Below are positions 21,450-33,388 of a stretch of 64,000 bases of DNA, piece by piece (positions within the stretch are counted from its first letter, which is position 1; every line of letters starts with the position of its first letter). Source of the stretch: Vigna angularis. Taxonomy: Eukaryota > Streptophyta > Magnoliopsida > Fabales > Fabaceae. The translations under genes and the position numbers were made by a program. The stretch lies in assembly GCF_016808095.1 (NCBI RefSeq), contig NC_068970.1, positions 46,659,630 to 46,723,629 on the forward strand, written 5' to 3'. The notes beneath the pieces were generated by a model, which did not search any database, had not been told where the DNA came from, and worked only from the letters and a program-made list of their open reading frames with translations.

Positions 21450-23928
21450 TCATCCACGCACCAAGAGCTAAGCTATTCCTCCATCTTTGCACTCCATTTC
21501 TACATTCTGTTGTGCTTTCTGTTTCAGCTTTTCCAGTTTCTGTTTTGAGTAATTTTGTTTCTGTTTTGTGTTTTTCCAGTCATTAATTTCGTGTTTCCTG
21601 TTGCATTATTTGTGTTTCCAGTGTTCATAGATGTTTGTTACTCATTTTAAACGGTGAATCATTCTTGTTTATGTCTCTTCCAGCTTTATTTTTCAATTCC
21701 ATTTATGTTTTAGTCTTGTGCATTCCATATTTGCAGTTTTAATTCTGTTTCACTTTGGTTTTCTGTTCTGCTGGGTTTCATTTTGGTTTATTTGAGTTTA
21801 GAGTGCTGGAAAAGTTTTAAATCAACCAAATAAGGCAATGAGAACATGTTCTAGCCTTGGTGATAGAAGCAAAAGCACTAGAAACTAATTCTGGTTTCAA
21901 ATCTGCTCAAGAAATTCAAATCTGGTTTTAAAATTTGAAATTTGTTTCAGCTGATTTTATTTGATTCTGCTGCTTGGCAAAAAAATTTGTTTGCTGTTAT
22001 TGGAAGTGACTAAAGGTGTGGCAGACCATTAAAAGCAAGGAAATGCATCTAGCATAGCTTGGTTGCCTTAAAAACCAGTAGCCTTTGCTGTCCAGTTTTT
22101 TTCTGTTCTAGCTTTTCACCGTGCTATCATTCTTTGCTTAGTCCAGTCTGAGTTTATTCATACTAAGCACTTTAATTCTAGCTTAGTTCAGTGTAATAAC
22201 ATTCTCTGGAGTCATTGTGTGTGCTGTCCAGCCTTATCTCCACAAGTTTCTTAAATCTGGTGCAGTTTTGGTGGGAATTTGCTGCATAAATAGGCTATAG
22301 CAAGGGTGAATTGTTGAATCTTGCTATTTCTGTGCATTTATAACATTTGAGCAAGTTTAAATTGTCATTCCAAAGTTGTTTGCACTGTTCATTTGGTCAT
22401 TTTCTAGCCTATATGCAGATTTGCCTTTTTAAACCTTAAAATTGTCTTTAAAATGGAAGTGCACCAGTGAATTCACATTGCAATCTGTTTTCTAGCTGTT
22501 TCAATGTTTAAACATCTTTAAAATGATGATACAAAGTTGTTTGATGCATCAATTGAACTGCTGAATCACTTCCAATCAATTTTGGGTTTAAAACCACCAT
22601 TTCAATCCACTTTTTCTGGTGCAAAAATCATTTTCCAGCAACTGTTTTGGTCATTCTTGTTCAAATTCATTTCTGGATTGTAGTAAGAGCTGGTTCATTA
22701 TTTTAAATTGAAAATAAATGATCAAAATAAGTCAGAACAAGTGTTAAAAAGCCTGTTGAATCGTGCAATCCAGTTTTTGGCAGTTAAAAACCCCAAAACA
22801 CAAAATCTGGTTTTCATTGGGGCATTTTAACAAACACTTTGGTAAAATATCAAACAGTTTGGTCTGGATGAGTTTGTGATCTGCTATTTCTGTTTTTGTT
22901 GCTTTCTTAATCTGTTCTAGTACCATTATTAGGTTCCTTTTGAGTACTTTCTGTTATTCCATCCCTGTCCCCATTTGATTTCCACATTCTTGGCTTCCAA
23001 ATTGTCAAACATTCAAAAAAATCTGGTTTGAAATTCTGGTGCAGTTGCTAATTCTGTTTGGTGTGTTTTGAGTGGAATCTTGAGGTGCTGTGGTAACTAT
23101 TGTGAGGCATCCAGAAGCAGAAACCTTTCCCTACTGAGGTACCATATTAGGAAGTGAAAAGGGGGCTGAAGTGGGAACAAAAAGGGAGCTTTTGAGCAGC
23201 TGTAACTCTGCTGTTCCAGCAGCTAAAAATACACCAGAAAAGCTTGAAGTGCAACCTGTTTTGGAGTAGCAATCTGCAGCAGCAAGAGAGTGAAGCTTAC
23301 ATTAGTTTTAGGCCTTCTTTTAAGTTTGTTTACACCACATATCACGGAACCTTTGCTGTTTAAAGTTGATTTTCATTTCTTGGCTAAGTGACTTGGGAAA
23401 ATGCTCTTGAAGCAATTCCAAGATCACATTTAAACATTGTAATAGTGCAATTTCGTTTTCTTAGTGTGGAAGTGTGTCAAGGGGCTCCAAGTGTCACTTG
23501 CACTTTCACTTAGGGCCGTCTAGCATTTACATTCTTGCATCTTTATTGCTTTCTTTAATTTCTTGCTTAATCATTTTTGTTTTTTTTAAGTCTCTGTGGT
23601 ATATATAGGATTGCATAGCATTTAGTCAACCTTTCTTTGGTTATAGGTCCATTTCATAACATTTGAAAAGAATTTGAAGAATTTCTAATTAGAAACTTAG
23701 GTAAAAGATAACTCTAAGGAAACTCTGGCTAAGGAAGAACTTGGTTTTTAAGCTTGTCCATTAGTGACTCACCTCTTCTTCCTAGGGGCTACTTAGATAC
23801 ATCTTTCACCTTTAGAATCTCTTTAAGAAATTTTTCACCAAAAACAAAGAAAAATTGTGAAAATCTTTTCACTCATTCTTTGTCAAATATTTTGAAAACC
23901 TTGTAAAAACCTTTTTCATTTGACAAGA
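21450..23928 (+). other. 2.5-kb untranslated leader of element F
   Basis: Long AT-rich leader without a credible gene; many TTCTGTTT- and CCAGTTTT-like blocks. No open frame on either strand has recognisable content. Confidence 0.7.
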
Positions 23929-24792
23929 ATGAGTCAATCAAGTGTGCAAGGTAGCATCAAACCCAATAGTGAGAGTTCTTTAAGGGAGGAATTTCAACAA
24001 AAATTTGAACAAAGGGATAGAGAGATTAGTGAGCTCAAAGACATGATTAGTCAACTTTTGAATAATCAAGACAAAAGAAAAGAGAGATCTTCCCATAGGA
24101 GAAGAGAAGACTCATCATCTTCTCCTAGTGAGCTTGAGCAATATAGTAGTCATCACAATAATGACCACTACCAAATGCCTCCTAGAAGACATCATAGAGT
24201 GAGAGAACACCATCCAAGAGAGCCCAAAATTGATCTACCTTCTTTTCATGGAAAGGATGATGTGGAAGAATATCTAGAGTGGGAAATGAAAGTTGAGCAA
24301 TTGTTTGAGTGCCACCAAATAGATGATGAAAGGAGAGTCACCATGGCTTCTCTAAGCTTTCAAGGCTATGCCTTAATTTGGTGGACAGCCTTGGTCAAGG
24401 ATTATCGGCTAAGACACTTACCTCCCATTAGATATTGGAATGAGTTGAGAACTGCCTTGAGAAGAAGGCATGTACCAACCTATTATGATAGGGAATTAAT
24501 GGATAAACTCCACAAACTCCAACAAAGGAACATGAGTGTTGAGGAATATAGACAAAAAATGGAGTTACTCATGTTGAGAGCTGGGATAAGAGAAGAACCT
24601 AGGATAACAATTGCTAGGTTTCAAAGTGGACTCAACTATGACATAAGAGATAGGGTTGAACTTATACCCTACAATGATCTCAATGAGTTAGTCCAACTTT
24701 GTGTGAGGGTAGAGCAACAACTAAAGAGGAAAAGCTCCACCAAGAAAGATTACCCTCATAGTTCTAATCATAAAAAAGGATTACCCTCATAG
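23929..24792 (+). pseudogene. gag of element F, frame broken near the C-terminus
   Basis: Starts at the ATG of MSQSSVQGSIKPNSES. An Arg/Glu-rich coiled-coil-like N-terminal part is followed by the Retrotrans_gag capsid core (YLEWEMKVEQLFECH, ALIWWTALVKDYR, ELRTALRRRHVP, VEEYRQKMELL, ARFQSGL). The frame stops at 24790-24792 because a 31-bp segment beginning GATTACCCTCATAGTTCT is duplicated (starts 24748 and 24779). The second copy reads on in another frame and a further slip in the purine run near 24860 restores the original frame just before the zinc knuckle [14 protein letters not shown] (24919-24960). With both slips the normal gag-pol fusion cannot be made. Confidence 0.85.
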
Positions 24793-24897
24793 TTCTTACC
24801 ATAAGAAAGAGTATAAGAGGGAGGGTAGTCAAACCAAGCCAAGATATGAAGAAAGAGAGAGAGAGGAAAAGAAAAAGTCAAAGAAGCTTCAAGAGAT

Positions 24898-27800
24898 CAT
24901 AAGAGTAAGGAGACTAAGTGCTTTAGATGTGGGGAAAAAGGGCACTATGCATCTGAGTGCCGCAATAAAAGGTCAACTTACATCCTTGAGCATGAGAGTG
25001 AAAGTGAGGGTTCTTCATATAGTGAGTCTGAAACATCCACTTCTGAAGAAGAAGAAGCTTTACCTTGTGATGGTGACTTACTTATGGTAAGGAGACTCCT
25101 GGAAAGTAAACATGTAGAATTAGAACAATCACAAAGAGAGAACCTATTCCACACAAGATGTAAAGTTTTGGAAAAGACATGTTCAATGATTGTGGATAGT
25201 GGTTCTTGTTGTAACTGTTGTAGTTCTAGAATGGTAGAGAAGCTTGGCTTAACCATTACTCCTCATCCTAAACCTTACAAACTTCAATGGATCAAAGAGG
25301 ATGATGGAATAGTAGTTAAAGAACAAGTAAGAGTACCCATTTCCATTAGCAAATATGAAGATCAAATTGTTTGTGATATAGTACCAATGGAAGCTGGGCA
25401 CATATTACTTGGAAGACCTTGGCAATATGATAAGCAAGCTTTACATGATGGAGTCACCAATAAAATCACCATTCAACACAAGGGAAAGAAAATTATCTTG
25501 TGTCCTCTTACACCTTCACAAGTAAGAGAGGATCAAATAATTCTTAAAAAGAAGTTGGATGGAGAAAAGAAAAGTAGGAAAGAAGGAAAGGAGAAAATCC
25601 TAAACCATGCCTCAAATAAAGAAGTTGTCCAAACTCAAACTTTGAACATTTCTAAAAATCTTTTTCTTGGACAACCTCATTTTCTTCTCTATTGCAAAGA
25701 GGCATTTGTTTCAATAAATCATGAACTTGGTTCTCTACCAAAGGGGTTGCAAAAACTTTTAAAAGAATTTGATGATGTATTTCCTAAGGAGGTACCAAGT
25801 GGATTACCACCTTTGAGAGGAATAGAACATCAAATAGATTTAGTGCCTGGGGCCAGCCTTCCTAATAGGCCAGCCTATAGGACCAATCCCATGGAAACAA
25901 AAGAAATAGAGAAACAAGTCAATGAATTGTTGAATAAAGGGTGGATCCAAAAGAGTTTAAGTCCTTGTGTTGTGCTTGTGTTGTTGGTTCCTAAGAAGGA
26001 TGGATCTTGGAGAATGTGTACAGATTGTAGGGCCATTAACAACATAACTGTCAAGTATAGGCACCCCATTCCTAGGCTAGATGATATGCTGGATGAATTA
26101 CATGGAGCAAATTTTTTCACCAAAATTGATCTCAAAAGCGGATACCATCAAATAAGAATTCATGAAGGAGATGAATGGAAAACTGCTTTTAAGACCAAGT
26201 TTGGTTTGTATGAATGGTTAGTCATGCCCTTTGGCTTGACCAATGCTCCAAGTACATTCATGAGGTTAATGAACCATGTTCTTAGAGAATGCATAGGGAG
26301 GTTTGTAGTGGTCTACTTTGATGATATCCTAATCTATAGTCAAGGCCTTCAAGAACATTTTAACCATGTTAGAAAAGTCTTGCTTCTTCTTAGAGAACAT
26401 CATCTTTTTGCCAACTTTGACAAATGTACTTTTTGTCAAGAAAGTGTGATTTTCCTTGGATTCAAAGTGGGAAAAGAAGGTGTACATGTTGATCCAGAGA
26501 AGATCAAGGCTATACAAGAATGGCCAACCCCTAAAAATGTAGGAGAGGTGAGAAGTTTTCATGGGTTAGAAAGTTTTTATAGAAGATTTGTGAAAGACTT
26601 CTCCACCATAGCTGCTCCTTTAAATGAGCTAGTCAAGAAAGATATGCCTTTTATTTGGGGTGATAAGCAAGAGTTGTCTTTTGAGACTTTGAAACACAAG
26701 TTAACACATGCACCTATTCTAGTTTTGCCTGATTTTTCCAAAGCCTTTGAACTAGAATGTGATGCATCTGGGGTAGGAATAGGAGCTGTTTTAATACAAG
26801 GAGGACATCCCGTAGCTTACTTTAGTGAAAAACTTAGGGGGCCTACCTTAAACTATCCTACCTATGACAAAGAGTTGTATGCCCTCATTAGAGCTTTAAA
26901 AACTTGGGAGCATTACTTGGTAACTAGAGAATTCATCATACACACTGACCATGAATCTCTCAAGTACATTAAAGGGCAAGCAAAGCTAAACAAAAGACAT
27001 GCAAAGTGGGTGGAATATCTTGAGCAATTTCCCTATGTCATCAAACACAAAAAGGGGAGTACTAATGTTGTTGCGGATGCTTTATCTAGAAGACATGCAT
27101 TATTAGTAACCCTAGGATCCCAAATATTAGGATTTGATGACATAAAAGAGTTATATGAAAATGATGAAACATTTGCATCCACTTATTCATCATGTCTTAA
27201 GAAGCCTTTTGATGGATTCTATCTTTCTGAGGGGTATCTTTTTAATAAAGGAAAACTTTGTATACCCCAAGGATCCATTAGAAAACTTCTTATCAAAGAG
27301 AGTCATGGAGGAGGACTCATGGGCCATCATGGAGTTGATAAAACTCTAAACATTTTGAAAAGTAAATTTTATTGGCCACACATGAGAATAGATGTTCAAA
27401 GGCATTGTTCTAAATGTATAGCTTGTTTACAAGCTAAATCCAAAATTATGCCTCATGGACTCTATACACCTCTTCCTATAGCTAATACCCCTTGGGAAGA
27501 CATAAGCATGGACTTTGTCTTAGGATTGCCAAGAACTCAAAGGGGGTATGATTCTATATTTGTGGTAGTAGATCGTTTTAGTAAAATGGCTCATTTTATA
27601 CCCTGCCACAAAGTAGATGATGCTAGCTATATCTCTAGACTCTTCTTTAAAGAAATAGTGAGATTGCATGGCTTACCCAAAACTATAGTGTCTGATAGAG
27701 ATGTGAAGTTTCTAAGCCATTTTTGGAAAAATTTATGGGAAAAGCTTGGAACTAAACTTCTATTTTCTACTACATGTCACCCACAAACTGATGGGCAAAC

Positions 27801-28527
27801 TGAAGTAGTAAATAGATCTTTATCTACATTATTAAGGGTAATATTAAGAGGAAATAACAAATCTTGGGATGAACATCTACCTCATATTGAATTTGCTTAT
27901 AATAGAGTAGTCCACAAGACTACTAATCTTTCTCCTTTTGAGGTTGTTTATGGTTTTAACCCTATCACACCTCTTGATTTACTACCTCTTCCAGAATCAT
28001 CTTCTTTTCTTCATAAAGAAGGTGCTTCTAAAGCGGAGTTTATCAAGAAGTTACATGAGAAAGTTAAAATCCAAATTGAAAAACAAACTCAAAAATATGC
28101 AGAATACAACAACAAAGGGAGAAAGAAAATAGTTTTTCAAAAAGGAGACCTAGTTTGGCTTCATTTGAGAAAGGAAAGATTTCCCTCTCAAAGGAAATCC
28201 AAACTTAGTCCAAGAGGAGATGGTCCATTCAAGGTGGTCAAAAGGATAAATGATAATGCATACATATTAGACCTTCCTGAAAGTTATGGTGTCAGTCCTA
28301 CTTTTAACATCTGCGATTTAATTCCTTTCACAGGAGATGATCAACAGGATGAAGCAGATCTGAGGACAGATCTTTTTCAAGAGGGAGGGTCTGATGGAAA
28401 ACCATCAAGAAATCACATTGGACCTCTTACTAGAGCAATGGCAAAGAAGATTCAAGAAGAAGAAGGATCACCTAACATTTTACTTCTATGGAAGGTTACT
28501 TATAAAAATCCTTCTTCTCTTAACTAA
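24898..28527 (+). CDS. pol (zinc knuckle, protease, RT, RNase H, integrase) of element F
   Basis: Continuous open frame; the first ATG is 25084 (1147 codons from there) but the frame is open from the zinc knuckle upstream, so the natural product is a gag-pol fusion. Numbering from 25084: aspartic protease near residue 36 (IVDSGS); RT with Y411-F-D-D and [11 protein letters not shown]; RNase H ([15 protein letters not shown], then HTDHESLK); integrase zinc finger ([20 protein letters not shown]) and catalytic D810, D871 and E907 (35 residues between D871 and E907). A C-terminal [16 protein letters not shown] module leads to a tail that extends into the 3' LTR. All catalytic residues are present. 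It synthesises and integrates cDNA in virus-like particles and nucleus. The upstream frame break in gag is the only obvious lesion. Confidence 0.92.
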   Translation, partial: HKSKETKCFRCGEKGHYASECRNKRSTYILEHESESEGSSYSESETSTSEEEEALPCDGDLLMVRRLLESKHVELEQSQRENLFHTRCKVLEKTCSMIVDSGSCCNCCSSRMVEKLGLTITPHPKPYKLQWIKEDDGIVVKEQVRVPISISKYEDQIVCDIVPMEAGHILLGRPWQYDKQALHDGVTNKITIQHKGKKIILCPLTPSQVREDQIILKKKLDGEKKSRKEGKEKILNHASNKEVVQTQTLNISKNLFLGQPHFLLYCKEAFVSINHELGSLPKGLQKLLKEFDDVFPKEVPSGLPPLRGIEHQIDLVPGASLPNRPAYRTNPMETKEIEKQVNELLNKGWIQKSLSPCVVLVLLVPKKDGSWRMCTDCRAINNITVKYRHPIPRLDDMLDELHGANFFTKIDLKSGYHQIRIHEGDEWKTAFKTKFGLYEWLVMPFGLTNAPSTFMRLMNHVLRECIGRFVVVYFDDILIYSQGLQEHFNHVRKVLLLLREHHLFANFDKCTFCQESVIFLGFKVGKEGVHVDPEKIKAIQEWPTPKNVGEVRSFHGLESFYRRFVKDFSTIAAPLNELVKKDMPFIWGDKQELSFETLKHKLTHAPILVLPDFSKAFELECDASGVGIGAVLIQGGHPVAYFSEKLRGPTLNYPTYDKELYALIRALKTWEHYLVTREFIIHTDHESLKYIKGQAKLNKRHAKWVEYLEQFPYVIKHKKGSTNVVADALSRRHALLVTLGSQILGFDDIKELYENDETFASTYSSCLKKPFDGFYLSEGYLFNKGKLCIPQGSIRKLLIKESHGGGLMGHHGVDKTLNILKSKFYWPHMRIDVQRHCSKCIACLQAKSKIMPHGLYTPLPIANTPWEDISMDFVLGLPRTQRGYDSIFVVVDRFSKMAHFIPCHKVDDASYISRLFFKEIVRLHGLPKTIVSDRDVKFLSHFWKNLWEKLGTKLLFSTTCHPQTDGQTEVVNRSLSTLLRVILRGNNKSWDEHLPHIEFAYNRVVHKTTNLSPFEVVYGFNPITPLDLLPLPESSSFLHKEGASKAEFIKKLHEKVKIQIEKQTQKYAEYNNKGRKKIVFQKGDLVWLHLRKERFPSQRKSKLSPRGDGPFKVVKRINDNAYILDLPESYGVSPTFNICDLIPFTGDDQQDEADLRTDLFQEGGSDGKPSRNHIGPLTRAMAKKIQEEEGSPNILLLWKVTYKNPSSLN
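28379..28391 (+). other. Polypurine tract of element F
   Basis: AAGAGGGAGGGTC directly before the 3' LTR, inside the pol frame. Confidence 0.8.
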
Positions 28528-29126
28528 AGCACTTATACTTTGTTTTGTAGGAATTAATAAATCTTGGAGACCATGATTGAGCCATCCAAGAAGTTAAATC
28601 AATAGAACCAAGCAAAGGAACCAAAAAGGAGGTGCTTACGGAATGGAAAATGCACCAGCATTTTCCACGTGACTTGGCTGATTTGGAATGAAGCATGCAC
28701 CTTGCTGGCTGAGCTGGAATGAGGCATGGACCTTGCTTGATCAAAATAAATGTGCCTTCTATGCTGAATAATTTGAATTTAGGAGGGAATTAAAATCAGA
28801 AATTAGGCTCCTCTTCACCTATAAATAAGAGGGCCTTTTCTTTGTATTTGGTTACTTTTGAGCTTAATGATATGCTGCAGAATTGGTTTTCAGCTTTTGT
28901 GCTCTTAAGTCACCTTTGAGTTACTACTTCTTCTCCTTTCCTCAAGCTTCCTTCCTCTGTAGGAAGGCCCTCTGAGCTGTGAGGCTTCACCCATACACCT
29001 TTCCTCCATTAAAACACCTCAAACACTGCATCATTTCATCCATCCGCTGCACCATCATTCATTACTGGTTTCCTCTGGTCTGGAGCCTCTTCCTACACGT
29101 TTCCAGCTGGGAATTGGTTTCCATCA
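28392..29126 (+). repeat. 3' LTR of element F
   Basis: 735 bp. Differences from the 5' LTR that I can see are A/C at about 28417, C/T at 28526, A/C near 28808 and C/T near 28890. The C/T at 28526 converts CAA to TAA and so supplies the stop codon of pol in this copy. Confidence 0.93.
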
Positions 29127-29131
29127 TTAGG

Positions 29132-29183
29132 TTAGTTTGAATGTTAATATCCATTGTTTCCTTTTACTTGGTTCTGTTATATG
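29132..29183 (+). other. Short element E segment between F and G
   Basis: 52 bases, AT-rich, ending in ATATG, the target duplication of G. Confidence 0.5.
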
Positions 29184-29763
29184 TGATAACGGTTTAAAAT
29201 ACCGTTATCTATGATGTAATTTTGATACTAAATACACCCTTTTTGACTTAGAAACTTGCTTGGACTCATGCTTTTTCATTAAGTTGTATGAATAAAAGAG
29301 TTGAGGTTGAATTTGATGATTCTATGACTAATTCCCTTTGTTTTGATAGAAAATGAGTTAATACAGGAAACAAAGATGAAGTGCTAAGGATATAGAGCTC
29401 AGAAATGCCTAGAAAAGCACCAGAAGAGGGAAGCGCACGAAGCTTGGGCGACCTGCAGGAGGCTTAGGTGTGACCCCTGAAGCCTGGGAAAAATTGAAAG
29501 CTCAAGCCTTATGGAAATCGACGTCCACCGCCCGAGTGGCCAAATGGGGCGCCCGAGCGTCGCGTGTTGCTGATCCGGCCCAGTTTTTGCTCTGTTTCGA
29601 ATCTTTTGGACCGAGCCCTATTTCTACTCTGTTCCAACTCTTTTTAAAGGACTCTGGCTGAAGCAACACAACAACACACTCTTCTACTCTCTGAAGGCGG
29701 ATCTAGAGGCAGAAGCTTCCACTTCTACTCTTAGGGTTTTACTATCTCATGCTTTTCCATTGT
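29184..29763 (+). repeat. Truncated 5' LTR of element G
   Basis: Begins TGATAACGGTTTAAAATACC, a variant of the terminal hairpin (ATAACGGT pairs with ACCGTTAT). Matches 33389-34000 up to CTTTTCCATTGT and stops. Direct fusion to RT sequence marks a deletion. Confidence 0.85.
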
Positions 29764-30628
29764 GAAGGGAATCAGAAGCTTTCTGGGTCATGCTGATTTC
29801 TACAGAAGATTCATCAAAGATTTTTCAAAGATTGCCAAACCACTAAGTAACCTCCTTGTCAAGGACGCACCCTTTGTGATGAATAATGAATGCCTTTAGG
29901 CATTTGATATTTTGAAAAAAAAAATTGATTTATACCCCAGTAATTGTAGCTCCTGATTGGAACCAAGTTTTTGAGCTGATGTGTGATGCTAGTAATTATG
30001 CTATAGGAGCTGTCCTTGGCCAGAGAAGAGAAAAGGTATTTCACACTATTTATTATGCAAGCAAAGTTCTGAATGAAATCCAGTTGAATTATGCCACGAC
30101 AGAAAAAGAATTTCTTGCTATTGTATATGCCTTGGAGCATTTTAGACCATATCTCATTAGGTCTAAAGTGATTATCTAGACAGATCATGCAACTATAAAG
30201 TATTTGCTAACCAAGCCAGATTCCAAGCTGCGATTAATTATGATTCTTGTGACACTGTTGAAAAAAGGAGAAGGCAAATTATTGACCTTGAAGAGATGTG
30301 GCTGCACGCCTATGATTCTTCAAAGAATTACAAGGAAATGGTGAAATTTTATCATCACAAAAAGCTGGTAAAAAAAGTCTTCAATCCAGGACAACAGGTA
30401 CTGATGTTCAATTCACGATTGAAACTTTTCCCTGGAAAGTTGAAGTCCAAGTGGTCTGGTCCATTTATGATCAAGAATGTTCTTCCACATGGAGCAGTTG
30501 AGTTAACAGATCCAGCATCTGAAGATCCACAAAGAAGTTGGGTTGTCAATGGACAACGTCTCAAGCATTATTTGTGTGGTGAGGTGGAACGCCTTTCCAC
30601 AGTCATGGAGTTGGTTGATCTAGATTGA
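29764..30628 (+). pseudogene. pol remnant of element G (RT/RNase H and integrase C-terminus)
   Basis: First part reads [37 protein letters not shown] and [18 protein letters not shown], the RT thumb/connection and RNase H start. It has a TAG for Lys near 29898, a frame slip at the A-run near 29920 and a TAG near 30176. At about 30225 it jumps to the integrase C-terminal region ([47 protein letters not shown]) and ends at a TGA at the same place as B's pol. RT fingers/palm and the integrase core are missing. Confidence 0.88.
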
Positions 30629-30635
30629 ATTTATT

Positions 30636-30683
30636 GGGTCAAGCTAGTGACGTTAAAGAAGCGCTTATTGGGAGGCAACCCAG
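30636..30683 (+). other. GGGTCA / GGGAGGCAACCCAG motif (element G)
   Basis: Single copy just after the pol stop: GGGTCAAGCTAGTGACG and the TTGGGAGGCAACCCAG hairpin. No hairpin array follows, as in B. Confidence 0.65.
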
Positions 30684-33388
30684 CTTTCTAAACTTTTCCT
30701 TGCTTTTATTTTATTGTTTTTTTTATTTTATTTTGTTTATTGTTGAACTCTTTTAATATTCCCGTTTTTATTGTTTTTTTTTTCTGTAGTGATGTATTTT
30801 GCTCTATCTTATTACAGTGGTTTAGTTCTTCTGATGTTATGTTTTGATGAGAGTTAATTTTTGATGCTTACTGTTTGAATTGAGGTTGAGATGATGCATG
30901 ATATGAAAACACACAGGTGGTTGCTTCTAACATGTGGAACAGGTGCTTGAGGTACAACTTTATTGAGATACTGAACAAGATGTTTTTCTGAATTCTAGAA
31001 CTTCAGAGTTTACTTGTGTGAGTTTTGGGCTTCAGAGTTGTTGTGAATAATTGCTATTACTCTAGAAGCATAAATGATTTTGCCCAAATTTTCTGTGATT
31101 GAATGATAATGGTTGAAAAATCGTTATTTTTATGCTTAAAATTGATACCAAAAGCAACCTGTAAGACTTAGAAACTAGCTTGAACTCATATTTTTGCTTT
31201 AGTTTTGTGAATAAGAGAGTTGAAGGTGAATTTAATGGTTTTGTGCAAGATTCCCTTGATTTTGTAGGCTAATTGAATGATTTGAAAGAAGAATTGAAGT
31301 ACCGAATGATTGGAATGCTGAAAAGTCAACCAAAAACCAGAAAAGTCAACCAGTCAACTAGAAAAGTCAACCAGTCAACTAGAATACTGAAAAGTCAACC
31401 AGAATGCAGAAAAAGTTGCGACCGAGTGGCGCTGAGCGGTAATTTTGCGCTGAGCGGCAGTTTTCAGGTGCCGAAATCACCGCTGAGGGGCAAAACAGCA
31501 GTTGGGGGGCAAAATGGATCATGCGCTAGTACCGCTCAGCGGTAAAATACTGCTGAGCGCCATTCTAAATGGGCTTGGACCGGTTTTCTGTTACTTTTTC
31601 TGGGCTTGGGCCTAATTTTCTGTATTTTTTAGAATAGTATATAAGCTTTAGGACGTCCTAGGGTTTGTATCTTTGGCTGGAGAAGACGCAAAACACACTT
31701 TTCACCCCTTGGGGGTAGAATTGGAGATGGTGACGGCTCTCCTCTTCTCTTTCTAGGGTTTTTCTATCTCTTCCATTCTTTCATTGTATTTCATCTAGTT
31801 TCACCATGAATATGGTGAACTAAACTCTTCTTGTTGTTGGGGAATCAATGTAATCTTTTGAAGCTCTCATATATGGAATTTTGTGTTTAAACATCATATC
31901 TATGATACATGCTTTCTTTCATCATTAGTTAGGGTTTTTCCTCTTTTCTCAAAGCATGCATTGTTTAACTCATTCGATGTCATGATTATTGATTTTGTCG
32001 ATATGGACACATATGGGGAAATCTAGAACTGGGGAAATTCTCCCAAAAGTAGTATTGCCTAGACATACGGATATGAGGGTTGGTTGCCTTTAAGCTTCTA
32101 TGCTTCAGAATTAATTATTAGGGATGCTAGGTATTGTATGAACTCATAATTAAGGATAGGCTTTCTTCGCCGAGACATCGGGTTTAAGGTAATTTAGAGA
32201 GTGGCATTAACATTGATGAAAAGAATGATGAATTCCTAAAAGATATGAGAGTGGATAAGATGAAATTGATTACCCCAACAACATACTCATCCATATAATT
32301 CGTTCAGTGTTTGTGTTCTTCTTTCCCATTGATCATCACATGCATACATGTTTACTTTTTGTCTTTTGCATTTGAAACTTATAACAATTTGTTCACAAGT
32401 CTTAAATAATCAACAAATCATATAACTAACTAGGCCGTGAGTCCTTTGGGAAAACGATACTTGGTCTTACCGAGTTTATTACTTGATACGATTCGGTCAC
32501 ACTTGTCGAGGGTTAAACAAGTTTTTGGCACCGTTTTTCGGTGGTCATAAATTTGTCATCATTGAACAACTTGCTTGCAGGTTTCATATGATCAAGGCCA
32601 TCTTTGGTTTTCCCTTATTCTTTTAGCCTTCATAAATTTTTCCACTGAAAAAAAAACCAATTGCTCTACCCTTTGAACCTTGAGCCTTAAGCATGTTTTG
32701 AAAACCCTGTTTTATATTCTTTACCTTGAGTTGATTTGAGAATATTTGTGAGGTATTGAAAAAGATTCAAATTTTGGGTTACTGGTAAGCAACCCCACTG
32801 TTCTAAGCAGTGAGCAATTGAAAAGCAACAGAAAAAGAAAAAAAAATCAAAAGGAAAGAAAATGAAAGGAAAAAGGAAAAATAAAAAGAAAAGAAAATAG
32901 AGCTCACTACAAGGGAAAAAGGTTGGGAAAGATCTTCTTGAAAAGAAAACCTGTGAGTAATTGATAAATTCATAATTGTCTCTCTTAACTCAAGGAATTT
33001 TGCTGACCAGAAAAAACCAATTTCCTTCTTTGCCCAGCCAAGCTACAAGCCATGAGAAGCCCTTGTGATTACAACTTGCTTGTGAGTTTGTTTGATTGTG
33101 GTTAAATGAAAAGCAAAATTAATTTGTGTGATAGTGTGATAGCAGAGTGAAAAAGGCACCAACACTATACACCTGTAAGCGAGTGAGATACTTTTGAATG
33201 CTTGAGTGATACACTTTTGAGTACTTGAGTGAAACACTTCCCTTTGTGAGGAACAGTTCTTTGAATTTCTGATTACATCTCTGCTTGGTTGATTGATTGC
33301 TTTTAAGGATAGCATATGTTGAACTGTTTGAGTATCACTTTAATTTATTTGAGGGAAAGCATTTGTGCATCTTGACTGATATTCATAT
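30684..33388 (+). other. 3' untranslated region of element G
   Basis: No gene. Matches the untranslated regions downstream of ORF3 in A and J in patches (CATATGATCAAGGCCAT, CCTTGAGTT, the purine tract near 32825-32900, the TTGATTGTGGTTAAATG block). It is split by the solo LTR at 31104-32561 and loses the usual AAGTTTGGGGTTG tract where it meets the truncated 3' LTR. Confidence 0.6.
31104..32561 (+). repeat. Solo LTR, TSD TTGAA
   Basis: 1458-bp LTR of the D type, TGATAATGGTTG start, GTCATCA end, TTGAA at 31099-31103 and 32562-32566. The flanking G sequence is continuous across it. CCGCTGAGCGG boxes near 31430-31560, TATATAAG near 31638. A solo LTR arises by recombination between the two LTRs of a full element. 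Confidence 0.93.

Larger units (their letters stand above)
20696..29126 (+). mobile_element. CRM-like chromovirus F (Ty3/gypsy), TSD TTAGG
   Basis: Full-length element with two 735-bp LTRs that differ at only four positions I can see, TG...CA ends and TTAGG at 20691-20695 and 29127-29131. The primer-binding site matches initiator tRNA-Met. It has gag and pol with protease, RT, RNase H and integrase. The pol frame runs 136 bases into the 3' LTR and ends in a [14 protein letters not shown] tail, the arrangement I associate with the centromeric CRM clade; that assignment is from memory of the family. It is the youngest-looking plus-strand element together with J, but gag carries a 31-bp duplication that breaks the frame. 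Confidence 0.92.
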
